From positions 121,829 through 185,828 of the forward strand of contig NZ_FRDF01000007.1 of NCBI RefSeq assembly GCF_900143235.1: a stretch of DNA of 64,000 nucleotides. The letters run 5' to 3'. Shown here in pieces: positions 43,636 to 53,952 of the stretch. The position numbers and the translations under genes were made by a program. The DNA comes from Erythrobacter sanguineus. GTDB lineage: Bacteria; Pseudomonadota; Alphaproteobacteria; Sphingomonadales; Sphingomonadaceae. Every line of letters starts with the position of its first letter. Position 1 is the stretch's first letter. The notes below the pieces were generated by a model, which ran no database searches, was not told where the DNA came from, and worked only from the letters and a program-made list of their open reading frames with translations.

Positions 43636-44453
43636 GCACGGGCGAGGAACCTTTCATGCTGGCAGATGCCGGCGCAGGCAGCACCGATGCGGCGCTGGTG
43701 CAGGGCGCGCAGGCTGGTGACGAGGCGCTGTATCTCGAACTTGATGGCTGGGAAGGCCCGCTTGACCTGCTGCTTGATCTCGCACGGCGGCAGAAGGTTG
43801 ATCTGCGGCAGATTTCGATCCTTGCGCTGGTTGATCAATACCTGACCTATATTGAACGCGCCGGGGCGATGCGGCTGGAACTGGCGGCGGATTATCTGGT
43901 GATGGCGGCGTGGCTCGCTTACCTCAAATCGGCGCTGCTGCTGCCCAAGGAAGAACAGGAAGACCCCTCGCCCGAAGAACTGGCGCTGCGTCTGCAATTG
44001 CGCCTGCAACGGCTCGGCGCGATGCGCGAGGCCGCGGCGCGGTTGATGGGCCGCGACCGGATCGGGCGCGACGTGTTTCTGCGCGGCGCGCCTGAGGGCC
44101 TGCGCACTGATCGCAAGACCGTATGGCGCAGCGACATGTTCGCGCTAATCCAGGCCTATGGGCAAGTGAAGGCGCGCACCGCCCCGCGGATCTATCACGT
44201 TGCCAACCGTCCGGTGATGACATTGGACAGCGCGCTGGAACGGGTTTCAGCGATGCTCGGCGTGACGCTCGAATGGATGGAAATCCGCGATTTTCTTCCC
44301 CCCCATGCCGAACCGGCGCTGCGGCGTTCAGCGCTGGCATCAAGCTTTGTTGCGGCCTTGGAACTGGCGCGGCGGGGACGGGCCGAACTGGCACAGGACG
44401 GGGCGTTTGCGCCACTGCGCATCCGTCGCCTGAAGGAAGGTGCCACTGCATGA
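43632..44453 (+). CDS. scpA: Segregation and condensation protein A
   Basis: 273 residues from the ATG at 43632, which overlaps the nagZ stop; the frame is open further upstream inside nagZ, but that part is antisense-quality. An extra N-terminal stretch of about 35 residues is followed by the kleisin core LELDGWEGPLDLLLDLARRQKVDL. LADYLVMAAWLAYLKSALLLP and the C-terminal winged helix follow. ScpA bridges SMC heads and binds ScpB in chromosome condensation. Its stop codon overlaps the scpB start. Confidence 0.96.
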   Translation: MSTGEEPFMLADAGAGSTDAALVQGAQAGDEALYLELDGWEGPLDLLLDLARRQKVDLRQISILALVDQYLTYIERAGAMRLELAADYLVMAAWLAYLKSALLLPKEEQEDPSPEELALRLQLRLQRLGAMREAAARLMGRDRIGRDVFLRGAPEGLRTDRKTVWRSDMFALIQAYGQVKARTAPRIYHVANRPVMTLDSALERVSAMLGVTLEWMEIRDFLPPHAEPALRRSALASSFVAALELARRGRAELAQDGAFAPLRIRRLKEGATA

Positions 44454-45073
44454 ACGCGCAGGGCGAGCCCGGCATGCTTGAACGCGCAGTCGAGGCGACC
44501 TTGTTCGCTGCCGAGGAGCCGATGACGGTGGAGGCGCTCGCCGCCCATCTCGGCGGGATCGAACCGTCCGAAGTGCGCGAGGCGCTGGCATTGCTGGGAC
44601 AGCACTATGCCGCGCGCGGCGTGCATCTGGTAGAGCGCGGCAAGCGCTGGCATTTCGAGACAGCACCCGATCTTGCGCACCTGCTCCGCCGCGAAAAGGA
44701 ACAGGTGCGCCGGTTGAGCCGTGCGGCGACCGAGGTGCTGGCGATCATCGCCTATCACGAGCCGGTCAGCCGCGCGGAAATCGAATCGATCCGCGGGGTG
44801 CAGACCAGTGCGGGCACATTGGATGTGCTGATGGAGGCGGGCTGGATCAGGCTCGCGGGCCGCCGTGAAGTGCCGGGCCGCCCGGTGATCTATGCCACCA
44901 CGCCTGAATTCCTCGACCATTTCGGCCTCGAATCGCGCCGCGATCTGCCCGGTATCGACGAATTGCGCGCCGCAGGGCTGCTCGATCCGGTGGACGAGGC
45001 GATGGAAGCGGCCATGCGGTTCGATCCGGACGACCCGGACGAGGATGACGAGGAAGGCTCTGACGCGCCCTGA
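44450..45073 (+). CDS. scpB: Segregation and condensation protein B
   Basis: 207 residues from the ATG at 44450 within the scpA stop. Two winged-helix domains are visible: LERAVEATLFAAEEPMTVEAL, and LSRAATEVLAIIAYHEPVSRAEIESIRGV-type with GWIRLAGRREVPGRPVIYATT. The acidic tail (DPDDPDEDDEEGSD) is typical of alphaproteobacterial ScpB. It binds ScpA in the SMC complex. The gene is followed by tatA after 94 bp. Confidence 0.96.
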   Translation: MNAQGEPGMLERAVEATLFAAEEPMTVEALAAHLGGIEPSEVREALALLGQHYAARGVHLVERGKRWHFETAPDLAHLLRREKEQVRRLSRAATEVLAIIAYHEPVSRAEIESIRGVQTSAGTLDVLMEAGWIRLAGRREVPGRPVIYATTPEFLDHFGLESRRDLPGIDELRAAGLLDPVDEAMEAAMRFDPDDPDEDDEEGSDAP

Positions 45074-45167
45074 CGGTGCCGCTTCGCAAAGGCCCAGCCA
45101 CAGGCGGGTGGCGCAGCGCCGCGAAGGCTCCTATATAGGGAGCACACACGAACAAGAGTCTCGCCCC

Positions 45168-45404
45168 ATGAATATCGGTATCTGGCAAATTCTCATCCTT
45201 GCACTGGTCGTCCTCGTCCTGTTCGGGCGCGGGCGCATTTCGGAAATGATGGGCGATTTCGGCAAGGGCATCTCCAGCTTCAAGAAGGGCATGAGCGAGG
45301 CCGACGAGCCTGCGTCCAAGGCCCGGATCGAGCCTCCGGCATCCGGCCCGGGCTCAGCTGAGACGCCTGCCCCAGCCGAAAAGAACGACACCACCGGCGC
45401 CTGA
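45168..45404 (+). CDS. tatA: Twin-arginine translocase subunit TatA
   Basis: 78 residues from the ATG at 45168. A short N-terminal membrane helix (IWQILILALVVLVLFGRGRI) is followed by the amphipathic helix with the conserved FGKGISSFKKG. A Pro/Ala/Glu-rich tail completes the protein. TatA oligomers form the translocation path for folded proteins carrying an RR signal. It starts the tatABC operon. Confidence 0.97.
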   Translation: MNIGIWQILILALVVLVLFGRGRISEMMGDFGKGISSFKKGMSEADEPASKARIEPPASGPGSAETPAPAEKNDTTGA

Positions 45405-45440
45405 TCAAGGCCTGAAGGAGGCGGCGCGTCCGCACCCATA

Positions 45441-45821
45441 ATGTTTGATATCGGCGCTGCGGAACTGCTGGTCATCATCATCGTCGCGGTCATCGTGATC
45501 GGGCCGAAGGATCTGCCTTTGGCGATGCGCACGGCCGGGCGCTGGATCGGCAAGGCGCGGCGGGTCTCCGCCCATTTCCGCTCGGGAATCGACACCATGG
45601 TGCGCGAGGCCGAGCTTGAGGACATGGAAAAGAAGTGGAAGGCGCAGAACGAGGAGATCATGCGCCGATCTTCTGCCCTGACCGAGGCAGAGGCCAAGTC
45701 TGCCACCGATACACCAGTGATGACCGGCCCGCCTGCTGCCGACATGCCACCAGCGGACGCACCCGATGCAAAGCCCTCCGCAACCGGCGAGCCCGCGCCC
45801 AAGGGCAGTCCCGATGTTTGA
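45441..45821 (+). CDS. tatB: Twin-arginine translocase subunit TatB
   Basis: 126 residues. The N-terminus MFDIGAAELLVIIIVAVIVI and GPKDLPLAMRTAGRWIGKARR are classical TatB. A long amphipathic helix (FRSGIDTMVREAELEDMEKK) and a Pro/Ala-rich tail follow. TatB and TatC form the receptor for twin-arginine signals. The stop codon overlaps the tatC start by 8 bp, which suggests coupled translation. Confidence 0.97.
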   Translation: MFDIGAAELLVIIIVAVIVIGPKDLPLAMRTAGRWIGKARRVSAHFRSGIDTMVREAELEDMEKKWKAQNEEIMRRSSALTEAEAKSATDTPVMTGPPAADMPPADAPDAKPSATGEPAPKGSPDV

Positions 45822-46611
45822 GATCGACGATCTCGACGAGAGCCGCGCGCCGCTGCTTGACCACCTGATCGAATTGCGCGCCCGCATCATCCGATCGCTC
45901 CTGGCGCTCGCCATCGGGTTTGGCGTGTGTTTCTACTTCGCTGACGAAATTCTCGGCTTTCTGGTCTCGCCGCTCAAACAGGCCTTTCCCGATGGCGAGG
46001 GGCAGTTGATCTTCACCAAGCTGCCCGAAGTGTTCTTCGTCGAATTGAAGGTCGGGCTGTTTGCCGGTTTCATGATCAGCTTTCCGTTGATCGCCAACCA
46101 GTTATGGGCGTTTGTCGCGCCAGGGCTTTATGCGCGCGAAAAAAAGGCGTTTCTGCCGTTTCTGATCGCCACCCCGGTGCTGTTCCTTGGCGGCGCGGCG
46201 CTGGCCTATTTCGTGGTCATGCCAACGGCTTTTGCATTCTTTCTCGGGTTCGGGGGGGAGGCTGGCGGCATGCAGGTGCAGGCCCTGCCAAGTGCGGGGG
46301 AATACCTCAGCCTGGTGATGCAGTTCATCCTCGCCTTCGGGCTGACCTTCCTGCTGCCGGTGCTGCTGTTGTTGCTGCACCGCGCCGGGATCATCACCCG
46401 CGCGCAGTTGGCGGGCGCGCGGCGTTATGTGATCGTCGGCATCTTCGCGACTTCGGCGATCGTCACGCCGCCTGATCCCGGCTCGCAGGTGATCCTTGCC
46501 CTACCGCTTTTGCTGTTGTTCGAGATTTCGTTGCTGCTGATGCGGTTGCAGGAGCGCAAGGTCGAGGCCGAGCGTGCAGCGGACAAGGCCGAGCAGGCGG
46601 CGGCGGAGTAA
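45814..46611 (+). CDS. tatC: Twin-arginine translocase subunit TatC
   Basis: 265 residues from the start at 45814. The core motif PLLDHLIELRARIIRSLLAL, the GLFAGFMISFPLIANQLWAFVAPGL segment and six membrane helices fit TatC. The C-terminal cytoplasmic tail (ERKVEAERAADKAEQAAAE) is longer than in E. coli. It binds the twin-arginine signal peptide. The convergent amidohydrolase gene ends next to its stop codon (one base apart). Confidence 0.97.
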   Translation: MFEIDDLDESRAPLLDHLIELRARIIRSLLALAIGFGVCFYFADEILGFLVSPLKQAFPDGEGQLIFTKLPEVFFVELKVGLFAGFMISFPLIANQLWAFVAPGLYAREKKAFLPFLIATPVLFLGGAALAYFVVMPTAFAFFLGFGGEAGGMQVQALPSAGEYLSLVMQFILAFGLTFLLPVLLLLLHRAGIITRAQLAGARRYVIVGIFATSAIVTPPDPGSQVILALPLLLLFEISLLLMRLQERKVEAERAADKAEQAAAE

Positions 46612-48270
46612 TTATTCGCCGCTCACCTTTATTCCGCCGATCCACACGCCGATGATCTTCGTCTGACGGATGTCATCTGGCGAGACAAGCAGCGGATCGC
46701 GGTCAACCAGCAGGAAGTCAGCGCGTTCGCCGGGCATCAGCCGGCCAAAGCGTCCCTCGGCGAACCCGGCGAAGGCAGCGTCGGAGGTGAATCCGGCCAG
46801 TGCCGCCTCGCGGCTGACGGTTTCCTGCGGGAACCACCCGCCAAAGGGCTCGCCATCGGCATCGGTGCGGCTGATCGCGGCGGCCATCCCGGCAAAGGGA
46901 TCGGCAGGCTCCACCGGCGCGTCAGATCCGAAGGCCAGCCGCCCCCCCGCCTGTATGATGCTGCGCCACGGATAGGCGCCGTCCAGCCGGTCCGGCCCCA
47001 GCCGCGCTTCGGCCATGGTGCGGTCCGATGTCTGGTGGAGCGGCTGCATCGAGGCAATCACCCCGTGCTGACCGAGCCGCGGAATATCCGCCGGGTCGAT
47101 GATCTGCGCGTGTTCGATCCGCCAGCGCCGGTCGCCGGTGTAGGTTTCGGACAATTCCTCGATCGCGTTGAGGACATCGGCATTGGCAGCATCGCCGATG
47201 GCGTGGATGGCGGTCTGGAAATTGCCCATCGCGGCACGGCTCATCAGGTTGCGCAATTGGGCAGGCTTGGTCAGGGCAAGGCCGCTGGTGCCCGGTTCAT
47301 CGGCATAGGGTTCTTTCAGCGCAGCCCCGCGCGATCCCAGGGCGCCGTCGACGTAAAGTTTGATCCCGTTCAATCGCAGCCGGTCATCGTAAAGCCACGG
47401 CGTCGGGCCGGTCCCACCGACCAGTTCCATGAGTTCCGGACTATTGGCATAGGCCATGACACGAATGCGCAGCTGGCCCAGATCGGCGGCGCGGCGATAG
47501 GCGTGCCATTCATGCATGCTCACCGCCATGTCGCCCACGGCGGTGACGCCATTGGCGATCAGCCGTTCCTGCGCCAGCGCCAGCGCCCTGTCGTAATCCG
47601 CCGGGCGCGGGTCAGGGACGCTCTTGCCCACCAATCCAATGGCACTATCGACAAAAACCCCGGTCAGTTTGCCCGCTGCATCGCGGATGATCCGGCCCCC
47701 GGCCGGGGCCTTCGTGGCAGCAGTGACGCCTGCCTGTTCCATGGCAAGGCTGTTGGCCCAGGCCGCATGGCCATCGGCCCGGTCGAGCAGGACAGGGCGG
47801 TCAGACACGACTGCGTCCAGCTCGGCGGCGGTGGGGAACCGGCCAAGGCCCCATTTCTCCTGATTCCAGCCGCGCCCCAGAATCCACGGGCGGCCCGGAT
47901 TGTCATTGGCGAATTGTGCGATTTTCTGGAGCGCTTCGTCGAGGCTGTTCGTGTCCGACAGGTCGAGCGTCATCGCGGCAAAGCCGATTTGCCCGACATG
48001 GACATGCGCGTCGATCATGCCCGGGATCATCACGCGCCCCTCGCCGTCGAGCCGGTAATCGACCCGCGGGCGTTCGTCCCCGCGCGCCAGCACTTGCGTT
48101 ACCTTGCCATCGTCGTCGAACACCAGACCGGTGAAGCGCAGCACCTTGCCTTCGCCGTCAATCGTCACACCATCGACATTGTCGACCAGCGTATCGGCCA
48201 GCGCTGGCGCGGTGAGGGCCAGCAGCGAGGTGGCGGCGAGCGCCCGAAACGTGAAACGGAGCATCATCAT
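46612..48270 (-). CDS. Exported amidohydrolase, YtcJ-like (amidohydrolase 3)
   Basis: 552 residues with a signal peptide ending at APALAD, so probably periplasmic. Metal-binding and catalytic motifs of the amidohydrolase superfamily are seen: PGMIDAHVHVGQ, a carboxylated-lysine region (NGIKLYVDGALGSRGA), AIHAIGDAAN, IEHAQIIDP and the Asp in FGSDAPVEP. Relatives hydrolyse cyclic amides or N-acyl compounds, and the substrate is not evident. Its start codon overlaps the stop of the upstream dehydrogenase gene (ATGA), so they are co-translated. Confidence 0.93.
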   Translation of the reverse strand: MMMLRFTFRALAATSLLALTAPALADTLVDNVDGVTIDGEGKVLRFTGLVFDDDGKVTQVLARGDERPRVDYRLDGEGRVMIPGMIDAHVHVGQIGFAAMTLDLSDTNSLDEALQKIAQFANDNPGRPWILGRGWNQEKWGLGRFPTAAELDAVVSDRPVLLDRADGHAAWANSLAMEQAGVTAATKAPAGGRIIRDAAGKLTGVFVDSAIGLVGKSVPDPRPADYDRALALAQERLIANGVTAVGDMAVSMHEWHAYRRAADLGQLRIRVMAYANSPELMELVGGTGPTPWLYDDRLRLNGIKLYVDGALGSRGAALKEPYADEPGTSGLALTKPAQLRNLMSRAAMGNFQTAIHAIGDAANADVLNAIEELSETYTGDRRWRIEHAQIIDPADIPRLGQHGVIASMQPLHQTSDRTMAEARLGPDRLDGAYPWRSIIQAGGRLAFGSDAPVEPADPFAGMAAAISRTDADGEPFGGWFPQETVSREAALAGFTSDAAFAGFAEGRFGRLMPGERADFLLVDRDPLLVSPDDIRQTKIIGVWIGGIKVSGE

Positions 48271-49175
48271 CCTTCCTTGGGAACGCGGCGTGGCAGGCGA
48301 GTGATCAGCGCGCTGGTATCCTTGCGCCCGCCGCCAGCTGCCTGAACATCGGCATAGAACTGGTCGACCAACGCAGTCACCGGCGCGGCAAGGCCCAGAC
48401 GGCGGGCTTCCTCCAGCGCATAGCCCAGATCCTTGCGCATCCAGTCGATCGCGAAGCCGAAATCGAATTCGCCTTGCGTCATGGTCGGCCAGCGATTGTC
48501 CATCTGCCAGCTCTGCGCTGCGCCGCCGGAAATCGCCTGATAGGTCTTGTCGAGATCAAGCCCGGCGGCTTCGGCCAGCCGCACCGCTTCGGAAAGGCCC
48601 GCCAGCACGCCTGCGATGCACATCTGGTTGGCCATCTTCGCGGTCTGCCCCGCGCCCGCCGGGCCGACATGGGTGATCGCCTTGGCATAGGATTGCATTA
48701 CCGGCTCGGCCCGCGCGAGGTCTTCAGCGCCGCCGCCGCACATGATCGCCAGCTTGCCGTTGACCGCGCCGGCCTCACCCCCGCTGACCGGCGCATCGAC
48801 AAAGCCGATGGCGCGGGCTTGGCAGGCCTTGGCCAGATTGCGCGCCATATCGGCAGAGGTGGTGGTGTGATCGACCAGCAGCGCGCCCGCCGCCATCGCG
48901 CCAAGCACGCCCGCCTCGCCCAGCACGATTTCTGCAAGGTCTTCATCATTACCCACGCAGGTAAAGACGATGTCGGCTGCTTGCGCTGCTTCGCCGGGTG
49001 TGTCGGCAAAGGCGATTTCAAGCCCTTCGTCTGCCCATGCATCGCGCCATTTCGCGGCCCGTCCGGGCGAGCGGTTATAGGCGGTAAGGCGATAGCCTGC
49101 GCGGGCGAGATGGCCTGCCATCGGCCCGCCCATCACGCCAAGACCGATGAAGGCCAGAGATGCTTTTGCTGTCAT
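48267..49175 (-). CDS. 3-hydroxyisobutyrate dehydrogenase-family oxidoreductase
   Basis: 302 residues from the start at 49175; the frame is open far upstream, but that part overlaps ilvA in antisense and lacks homology. The NAD(P)-binding motif is FIGLGVMGGPMAGHLARAGY, with Asn-Arg-Ser after strand two, which suggests NADP. The substrate segment DAPVSGGEAGAVNGKLAIMCGG and the catalytic Lys in GAGQTAKMANQMCIAG mark the beta-hydroxyacid dehydrogenase family. Candidates include 3-hydroxyisobutyrate and tartronate semialdehyde. The ribosome site is weak. It is divergent from the threonine dehydratase gene. Confidence 0.92.
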   Translation of the reverse strand: MTAKASLAFIGLGVMGGPMAGHLARAGYRLTAYNRSPGRAAKWRDAWADEGLEIAFADTPGEAAQAADIVFTCVGNDEDLAEIVLGEAGVLGAMAAGALLVDHTTTSADMARNLAKACQARAIGFVDAPVSGGEAGAVNGKLAIMCGGGAEDLARAEPVMQSYAKAITHVGPAGAGQTAKMANQMCIAGVLAGLSEAVRLAEAAGLDLDKTYQAISGGAAQSWQMDNRWPTMTQGEFDFGFAIDWMRKDLGYALEEARRLGLAAPVTALVDQFYADVQAAGGGRKDTSALITRLPRRVPKEG

Positions 49176-49283
49176 AACCGCGGTGCCTATCGCCTTATCA
49201 GGCCCTTGCCAACGATGCTGCGCGCAGGAAAATGCCCAAACAAATTGCCCTTGGCGTCCCATCGGACTAATCGGCGCGGCATC

Positions 49284-50546
49284 ATGTCGACACAGCCCGC
49301 CTCGCTCAGCCCCAAGGGGATCGCCGCCACCCCGGCCGACCTTACCATCGATCACGTCCGTGCCGCCGCCGCGCGCATTGGCGTCGCAGTGGTGAAAACC
49401 CCGATGATGCATTCGATCACGCTGTCGGAGATTACCGGCGCGGATATCTGGCTGAAGTTTGAAAACCTGCAATTCACCGCCGCCTACAAGGAGCGCGGCG
49501 CGCTCAACGCGCTGCTGCTGCTCGATGAAGAACAGCGCGCGCGCGGCGTGATTGCGGCTTCGGCGGGGAATCATTCGCAGGGCCTCAGCTATCACGGCAC
49601 CCGGCTGGGCGTGCCGGTCACCATTGTGATGCCGCGCACCACCCCAACGGTGAAGGTGATGCAGACCGAAAGCGTCGGCGGCAAGGTGGTGCTGGAAGGC
49701 GAAACCTTCGATGAAGCCTATGCCCATGCGCGCCAGCTGGAGGCAGAGCTGGGCCTCACCTTCGTGCATCCCTTCGACGATCCCGACGTTGCTGCGGGCG
49801 CGGGCACGGTTGCGCTGGAAATGTTCGAGGTGAAGCCCGATCTGGATTGCATCGTCACCCCGATCGGCGGGGGCGGGCTGATTTCGGGCATGGCAACGGT
49901 CGCCAAGGCGCTTGACCCGGCAATGGAAGTGGTCGGCGTGCAGGCGGCGCTGTTTCCGAGCATGTTCGCCCGGATCAAGGGCGAGACGCGCGATTGCGGC
50001 GGCGATACGCTGGCGGAAGGCATCGCGGTCAAGCAGCCGGGCGATTTCACCGCGCAGGTCATCGCCGAAAGGGTCGATGATATCCTGCTGGTGGATGAAC
50101 CCGCGCTGGAAAAGGCAGTGGCGCTGCTGCTGCAGATCGAAAAGACCGTGGTCGAAGGCGCGGGCGCGGCGGGGCTGGCGGCGGTGCTGAGCAATCCGGC
50201 GCGGTTCGCGGGCAAGAGCATCGGTCTGGTGCTGTGCGGCGGCAATATCGACACCCGGCTGCTCGCCAACGTGCTGCTGCGCGACCTTGCCCGGCAGGGG
50301 CGGCTGGCGCGCCTGCGGGTCACCTTGCAGGATCGCCCCGGCGCATTGTTCAAGGTGATGCGCCTGTTTGACGAACACAATGTCAACATCATCGAAATCT
50401 ACCACCAGCGCATCTTCACGACTCTCCCGGCCAAGGGCCTGATCACCGACATCGAATGCGAGGCGCGCGATGCCGATCAGGTCGAACGGCTGATGGAGGG
50501 GCTGCGCGCCAAGGGGTATTCGGTGCAAATGGTCGAACTCGGCTGA
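49284..50546 (+). CDS. ilvA: Threonine dehydratase with ACT domain
   Basis: 420 residues from the start at 49284. The PLP lysine is in AAYKERGALNALL; the phosphate-binding glycine loop is TPIGGGGLISG. A single C-terminal ACT domain (RLRVTLQDRPGALFKVMRLF) is present instead of the two of E. coli IlvA, as in the shorter biosynthetic or catabolic forms. It converts threonine to 2-oxobutyrate and ammonia for isoleucine synthesis or threonine breakdown. The single ACT domain could bind isoleucine or another amino acid. Confidence 0.93.
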   Translation: MSTQPASLSPKGIAATPADLTIDHVRAAAARIGVAVVKTPMMHSITLSEITGADIWLKFENLQFTAAYKERGALNALLLLDEEQRARGVIAASAGNHSQGLSYHGTRLGVPVTIVMPRTTPTVKVMQTESVGGKVVLEGETFDEAYAHARQLEAELGLTFVHPFDDPDVAAGAGTVALEMFEVKPDLDCIVTPIGGGGLISGMATVAKALDPAMEVVGVQAALFPSMFARIKGETRDCGGDTLAEGIAVKQPGDFTAQVIAERVDDILLVDEPALEKAVALLLQIEKTVVEGAGAAGLAAVLSNPARFAGKSIGLVLCGGNIDTRLLANVLLRDLARQGRLARLRVTLQDRPGALFKVMRLFDEHNVNIIEIYHQRIFTTLPAKGLITDIECEARDADQVERLMEGLRAKGYSVQMVELG

Positions 50547-50780
50547 TCGTCTCGTCGTAGGATAGGCCTGGCCCGACGCCCGGCCCCCGCGCCCGCTTCT
50601 GCCCCGTTTCCTCCCCGTTTTCGTCCCGTTCTCCCAATGTCTTTGCGATGGCTTGTGCATGGCGCGGCATCATTCGCACCGATTCATGGTTAAGGGACTT
50701 TTACCGAAGGCCTGGTGCAGGCATAACCCTGTAACAAGCAACGCAACCGTGATTCCCGCCCAGAGGACTGAGCCCCACCC

Positions 50781-51626
50781 GTGACGGCACCGATCCGCTT
50801 CCCGAGATTTTTCGTGACCAGCCCCGCACCGTGTCCCTATCTGCCGGGCCGGAGCGAGCGGAAGGTGTTCACCGAGCTCAAGGGCGCCCATGCCGATCAG
50901 CTTAACGAAGCCTTGGGCCGCATTGGTTTCCGCCGTAGCCAGACGGTCGCCTATCGCCCGTCCTGCCTCGATTGCCAGGCCTGCGTCTCGGTGCGGGTGG
51001 TAGCTGGCGAGTTCCGCCCCTCGCCGAGCCAGAAGCGCGATCTCAAGCGCAACAGCGACCTTGTCGTCACCGAATGCCGGCCCTGGGCAACCGATGAACA
51101 GTTCTCCTTGCTCGCCAGCTATCTCGGACAACGCCATCCCGATGGCGGCATGGCGGCGATGGACGAGCTCGATTATGCCGACATGATCGAACATACCCCG
51201 GTCACCAGCGTCGTCACCGAATATCGCGAGCCGGGCATTGGCGGCCGCCCCGGGCGGTTGGTTGGTGCCTGCCTGACCGATCGGCAAGGGGATGGGTTGT
51301 CGATGATCTATTCCTTCTACGAACCCGACCATGCGGACCGCGTCGGTCTTGGCAATTTCATCATCCTTGACCACATCCGCCGCGCTGCGGCCGAGGGGTT
51401 GGCCTATGTCTATCTGGGCTACTGGGTCGAAGGCAGCCCGCGGATGCAGTACAAGGTCCGCTACCGTCCGCTTGAGCGTCTGACACGCGAAGGCTGGCAG
51501 CTGATGGATCCGCAAGAACAGCACCGGTTGATCGCCGCAGCAACAGCGCCGCGCCAGCCGCAGGACGCGTCGCTGGACGGCGCCCGAGGCAAGGATGGCC
51601 AGCCCGTCAAATTTCCGGGAAGCTGA
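50781..51626 (+). CDS. bpt: Aspartate/glutamate leucyltransferase (Bpt, arginyltransferase family)
   Basis: 281 residues starting at GTG 50781, with an AGAGGA ribosome site. The N-terminal Cys cluster [10 protein letters not shown] and [16 protein letters not shown] is the family's metal or cluster motif. The C-terminal acyltransferase-like domain has [22 protein letters not shown]. Bpt adds leucine to proteins with N-terminal Asp or Glu and so feeds them into the N-degron pathway through ClpS and ClpAP. It precedes tamA, whose likely start lies 32 bp inside the bpt end. Confidence 0.95.
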   Translation: MTAPIRFPRFFVTSPAPCPYLPGRSERKVFTELKGAHADQLNEALGRIGFRRSQTVAYRPSCLDCQACVSVRVVAGEFRPSPSQKRDLKRNSDLVVTECRPWATDEQFSLLASYLGQRHPDGGMAAMDELDYADMIEHTPVTSVVTEYREPGIGGRPGRLVGACLTDRQGDGLSMIYSFYEPDHADRVGLGNFIILDHIRRAAAEGLAYVYLGYWVEGSPRMQYKVRYRPLERLTREGWQLMDPQEQHRLIAAATAPRQPQDASLDGARGKDGQPVKFPGS

Positions 51627-53952
51627 GCCTCGGCAGTTCGTCAAATGCAACCTCGGCATGATGACCGGATTGGGGACTGCATTGCTGACACTGCTGGCGC
51701 AGCCTGTGGCTGCACAGGACGAAGCGGCTGGCGCTGTTCCTGCCGGAGAAGTGATTCCCGCCAGCGAGGATGACGCCCCGGCGCAAGAAACGCCGGCACG
51801 TCCCCCGCCAGAACCTGCCCCGGTTCCGCGCAATCTGGATCAGCTGATCCCGCCCGACGCGGTCGAGGATCCCGAAGGCTGGGCCACACGCGGGGTCATC
51901 GCTCCTGCGGCAGGTCAGCCTCCGGCCGATCAGACGGCGCTGGCCCCGGGCGATCCCTTTGCTGATGACCTTGATGCATTCCTGTCGCCGCCGTCGCCCG
52001 ATCTCCAGCCCGCGCTTGACGCCGCTTTTGTCGATTTCACGCTCGAACTGCCCGAGCGGCTTGCGCCCGACCCCGAAGTCGAATCGCTGGCGAGCATCGC
52101 GGTGCCGCTCTCCGGCGAATTGCCGGAGCTTGAAGATGTCCGCGTCGGTGACACGCTGGTTCTCGGATTTCCGGCGGCGCAGGGCGCATTTCCCGAGCGG
52201 CGTGAATTTGTCGCGCGTTTCCGCGAGCTGTCCACCTTGCGCCAGCTTGATGGAGAGGCGGATTCCGCGCCGCAGGTCGCCGCGCGCGCGCGTGCCGATG
52301 AAGAACTGCTTGGCGAGATGCTGCGCACCTATGGCTATTATTCGGGCGAGGTCGTGCGCCAGCTTTCCGGCGGACGGCGTGCGCGTAGCAATGGCGATGC
52401 GCCGGATACGGAAACCGTCACCGAACCCAGCGTGCGTTTCGATATCCTGCCCGGTACGCGCTACCAATTCGGCCGGATCGACCTTGGCGCGCTTTCCAGC
52501 CTTGCAGGGCGGGATGCGGAACGGCTGCTGGCGGCCTTCGCGATCAAGCAGGGGGATCCGCTGTACGCCGACCGGATCATTGATCGCGAGATCGAATTGC
52601 GCGTGGCGCTGGGCGAAACCGGCTTTCCCTTTGCCAGCCTTGCCGAACCCGAACTGCTGATCGATCATGCCCGCACCGAAGGCGACCTGTCACTCGAAGT
52701 CGATCCGGGCGGCAAATATGCCTTCGGCAATGTGGTCAGCGGCGATCCGGCGTTTCTTTCCAGCCGCCACCTTGAACGCATCGCGCGCTTTTCTCCCGGC
52801 GACACCTACCGCCAGAGTCTTGAGACCGACCTGCGCCGTGCGATCATTGCCACCGGCCTTGTCACCAGCGTCACCGTCACCCCGCGCGAAACTGCGCCGC
52901 CAACCGAGGATGACCCGGGCGAGGTCGCGCTCGATATCGGCTTTGAGCGTGCGCCGGTTCGCACCATCGCCGGCGCGATCGGCTATGGTACCGAAGACGG
53001 GTTCAAGGTTGAGGGGCGGTGGGAAAACCGCAACCTGTTCCCACCCGAAGGCGCGCTGCGCCTGCGCGGCATTCTTGGCACGCGTGAGGCGCTCGCCAGC
53101 ATCGGCGTGCGCCGCAACAATTTCAGGGGACGCGATCAGGTTCTCACCGCAGATCTGTTTGCCAGTGACATCAATACGCTGGCGGTCGAATCGCGCGGAT
53201 TTGGCATTCGCGGCACCTTCGAGAAGGTGTCCAATATCCTGTTTCAAAAGCCGATCAGCTGGCAGCTGGGCGGCGAACTGCTCTATACTGACGAACGCAA
53301 TCGGCTGTTGCGGATCGCTCCCGGCACGTCTCAGGCCCGGCGCGCGTTCCTGATCGGCGGCGTCTTCGGCAATGTCACGATCGATGAAAGCGACGATCTG
53401 CTCGATCCCACGTCCGGCTATCGCGCGACCCTGTTTATCGCTCCGGAGGTATCGCGCTCGCGCGGAGAGCAGAGCTTCTATCTGCGCGGTCAGGCGGATG
53501 CGAGCTATTACCGTTCGGTCGGCTCGACTGTGATTGCCGGACGCGTTCGCGCTGCCACGATCCAGGGCGCATCGATCGACGATGTCGCGCCGTCGCGGCG
53601 GCTTTATGCGGGCGGTGGCGGTTCGGTGCGCGGTTATGGCTTTCAGGGCGTAGGCCCGCGCGATGTGCTGGGCAATCCGACTGGAGGGGCTTCGCTGGTC
53701 GAATTCTCGCTCGAGGCGCGGATCGAGACGCCATTGCTTGATGGTGCAGTGGAAGTCGTCCCGTTTGTCGATGCGGGTTCGGTCGGGCGCGATTCGACGC
53801 CCGGTTTTGATGATATCCGCTACGGTGCCGGGATCGGCATCCGTTACAAGACCAGCTTTGGTCCGATCCGCGTTGATGTGGCAACGCCGATCAACCCCAA
53901 TCGGTTCGATAGCCCGGTGGTGGTCTATGTCAGCCTCGGGCAGGCGTTCTGA
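51595..53952 (+). CDS. tamA: Translocation and assembly module outer-membrane protein TamA (Omp85)
   Basis: 785 residues if it starts at ATG 51595 (CGAGG ribosome site, overlapping bpt); an ATG at 51658 would give the cleaner signal peptide [20 protein letters not shown] but has no ribosome site. A long Pro/Glu-rich segment (about residues 40-180) precedes POTRA domains ([19 protein letters not shown]). The Omp85 barrel follows, with the signature loop [14 protein letters not shown] near residue 677 and terminal FGQAF-type strand. With TamB it helps move lipids or insert outer-membrane proteins. It overlaps tamB by 1 bp. Confidence 0.92.
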   Translation: MASPSNFREAEPRQFVKCNLGMMTGLGTALLTLLAQPVAAQDEAAGAVPAGEVIPASEDDAPAQETPARPPPEPAPVPRNLDQLIPPDAVEDPEGWATRGVIAPAAGQPPADQTALAPGDPFADDLDAFLSPPSPDLQPALDAAFVDFTLELPERLAPDPEVESLASIAVPLSGELPELEDVRVGDTLVLGFPAAQGAFPERREFVARFRELSTLRQLDGEADSAPQVAARARADEELLGEMLRTYGYYSGEVVRQLSGGRRARSNGDAPDTETVTEPSVRFDILPGTRYQFGRIDLGALSSLAGRDAERLLAAFAIKQGDPLYADRIIDREIELRVALGETGFPFASLAEPELLIDHARTEGDLSLEVDPGGKYAFGNVVSGDPAFLSSRHLERIARFSPGDTYRQSLETDLRRAIIATGLVTSVTVTPRETAPPTEDDPGEVALDIGFERAPVRTIAGAIGYGTEDGFKVEGRWENRNLFPPEGALRLRGILGTREALASIGVRRNNFRGRDQVLTADLFASDINTLAVESRGFGIRGTFEKVSNILFQKPISWQLGGELLYTDERNRLLRIAPGTSQARRAFLIGGVFGNVTIDESDDLLDPTSGYRATLFIAPEVSRSRGEQSFYLRGQADASYYRSVGSTVIAGRVRAATIQGASIDDVAPSRRLYAGGGGSVRGYGFQGVGPRDVLGNPTGGASLVEFSLEARIETPLLDGAVEVVPFVDAGSVGRDSTPGFDDIRYGAGIGIRYKTSFGPIRVDVATPINPNRFDSPVVVYVSLGQAF

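Noticed and set aside
50686..50702. CtrA-like TTAA-N7-TTAC upstream of bpt
   Set aside because: Same reason: chance matches are expected and nothing supports CtrA control of bpt.
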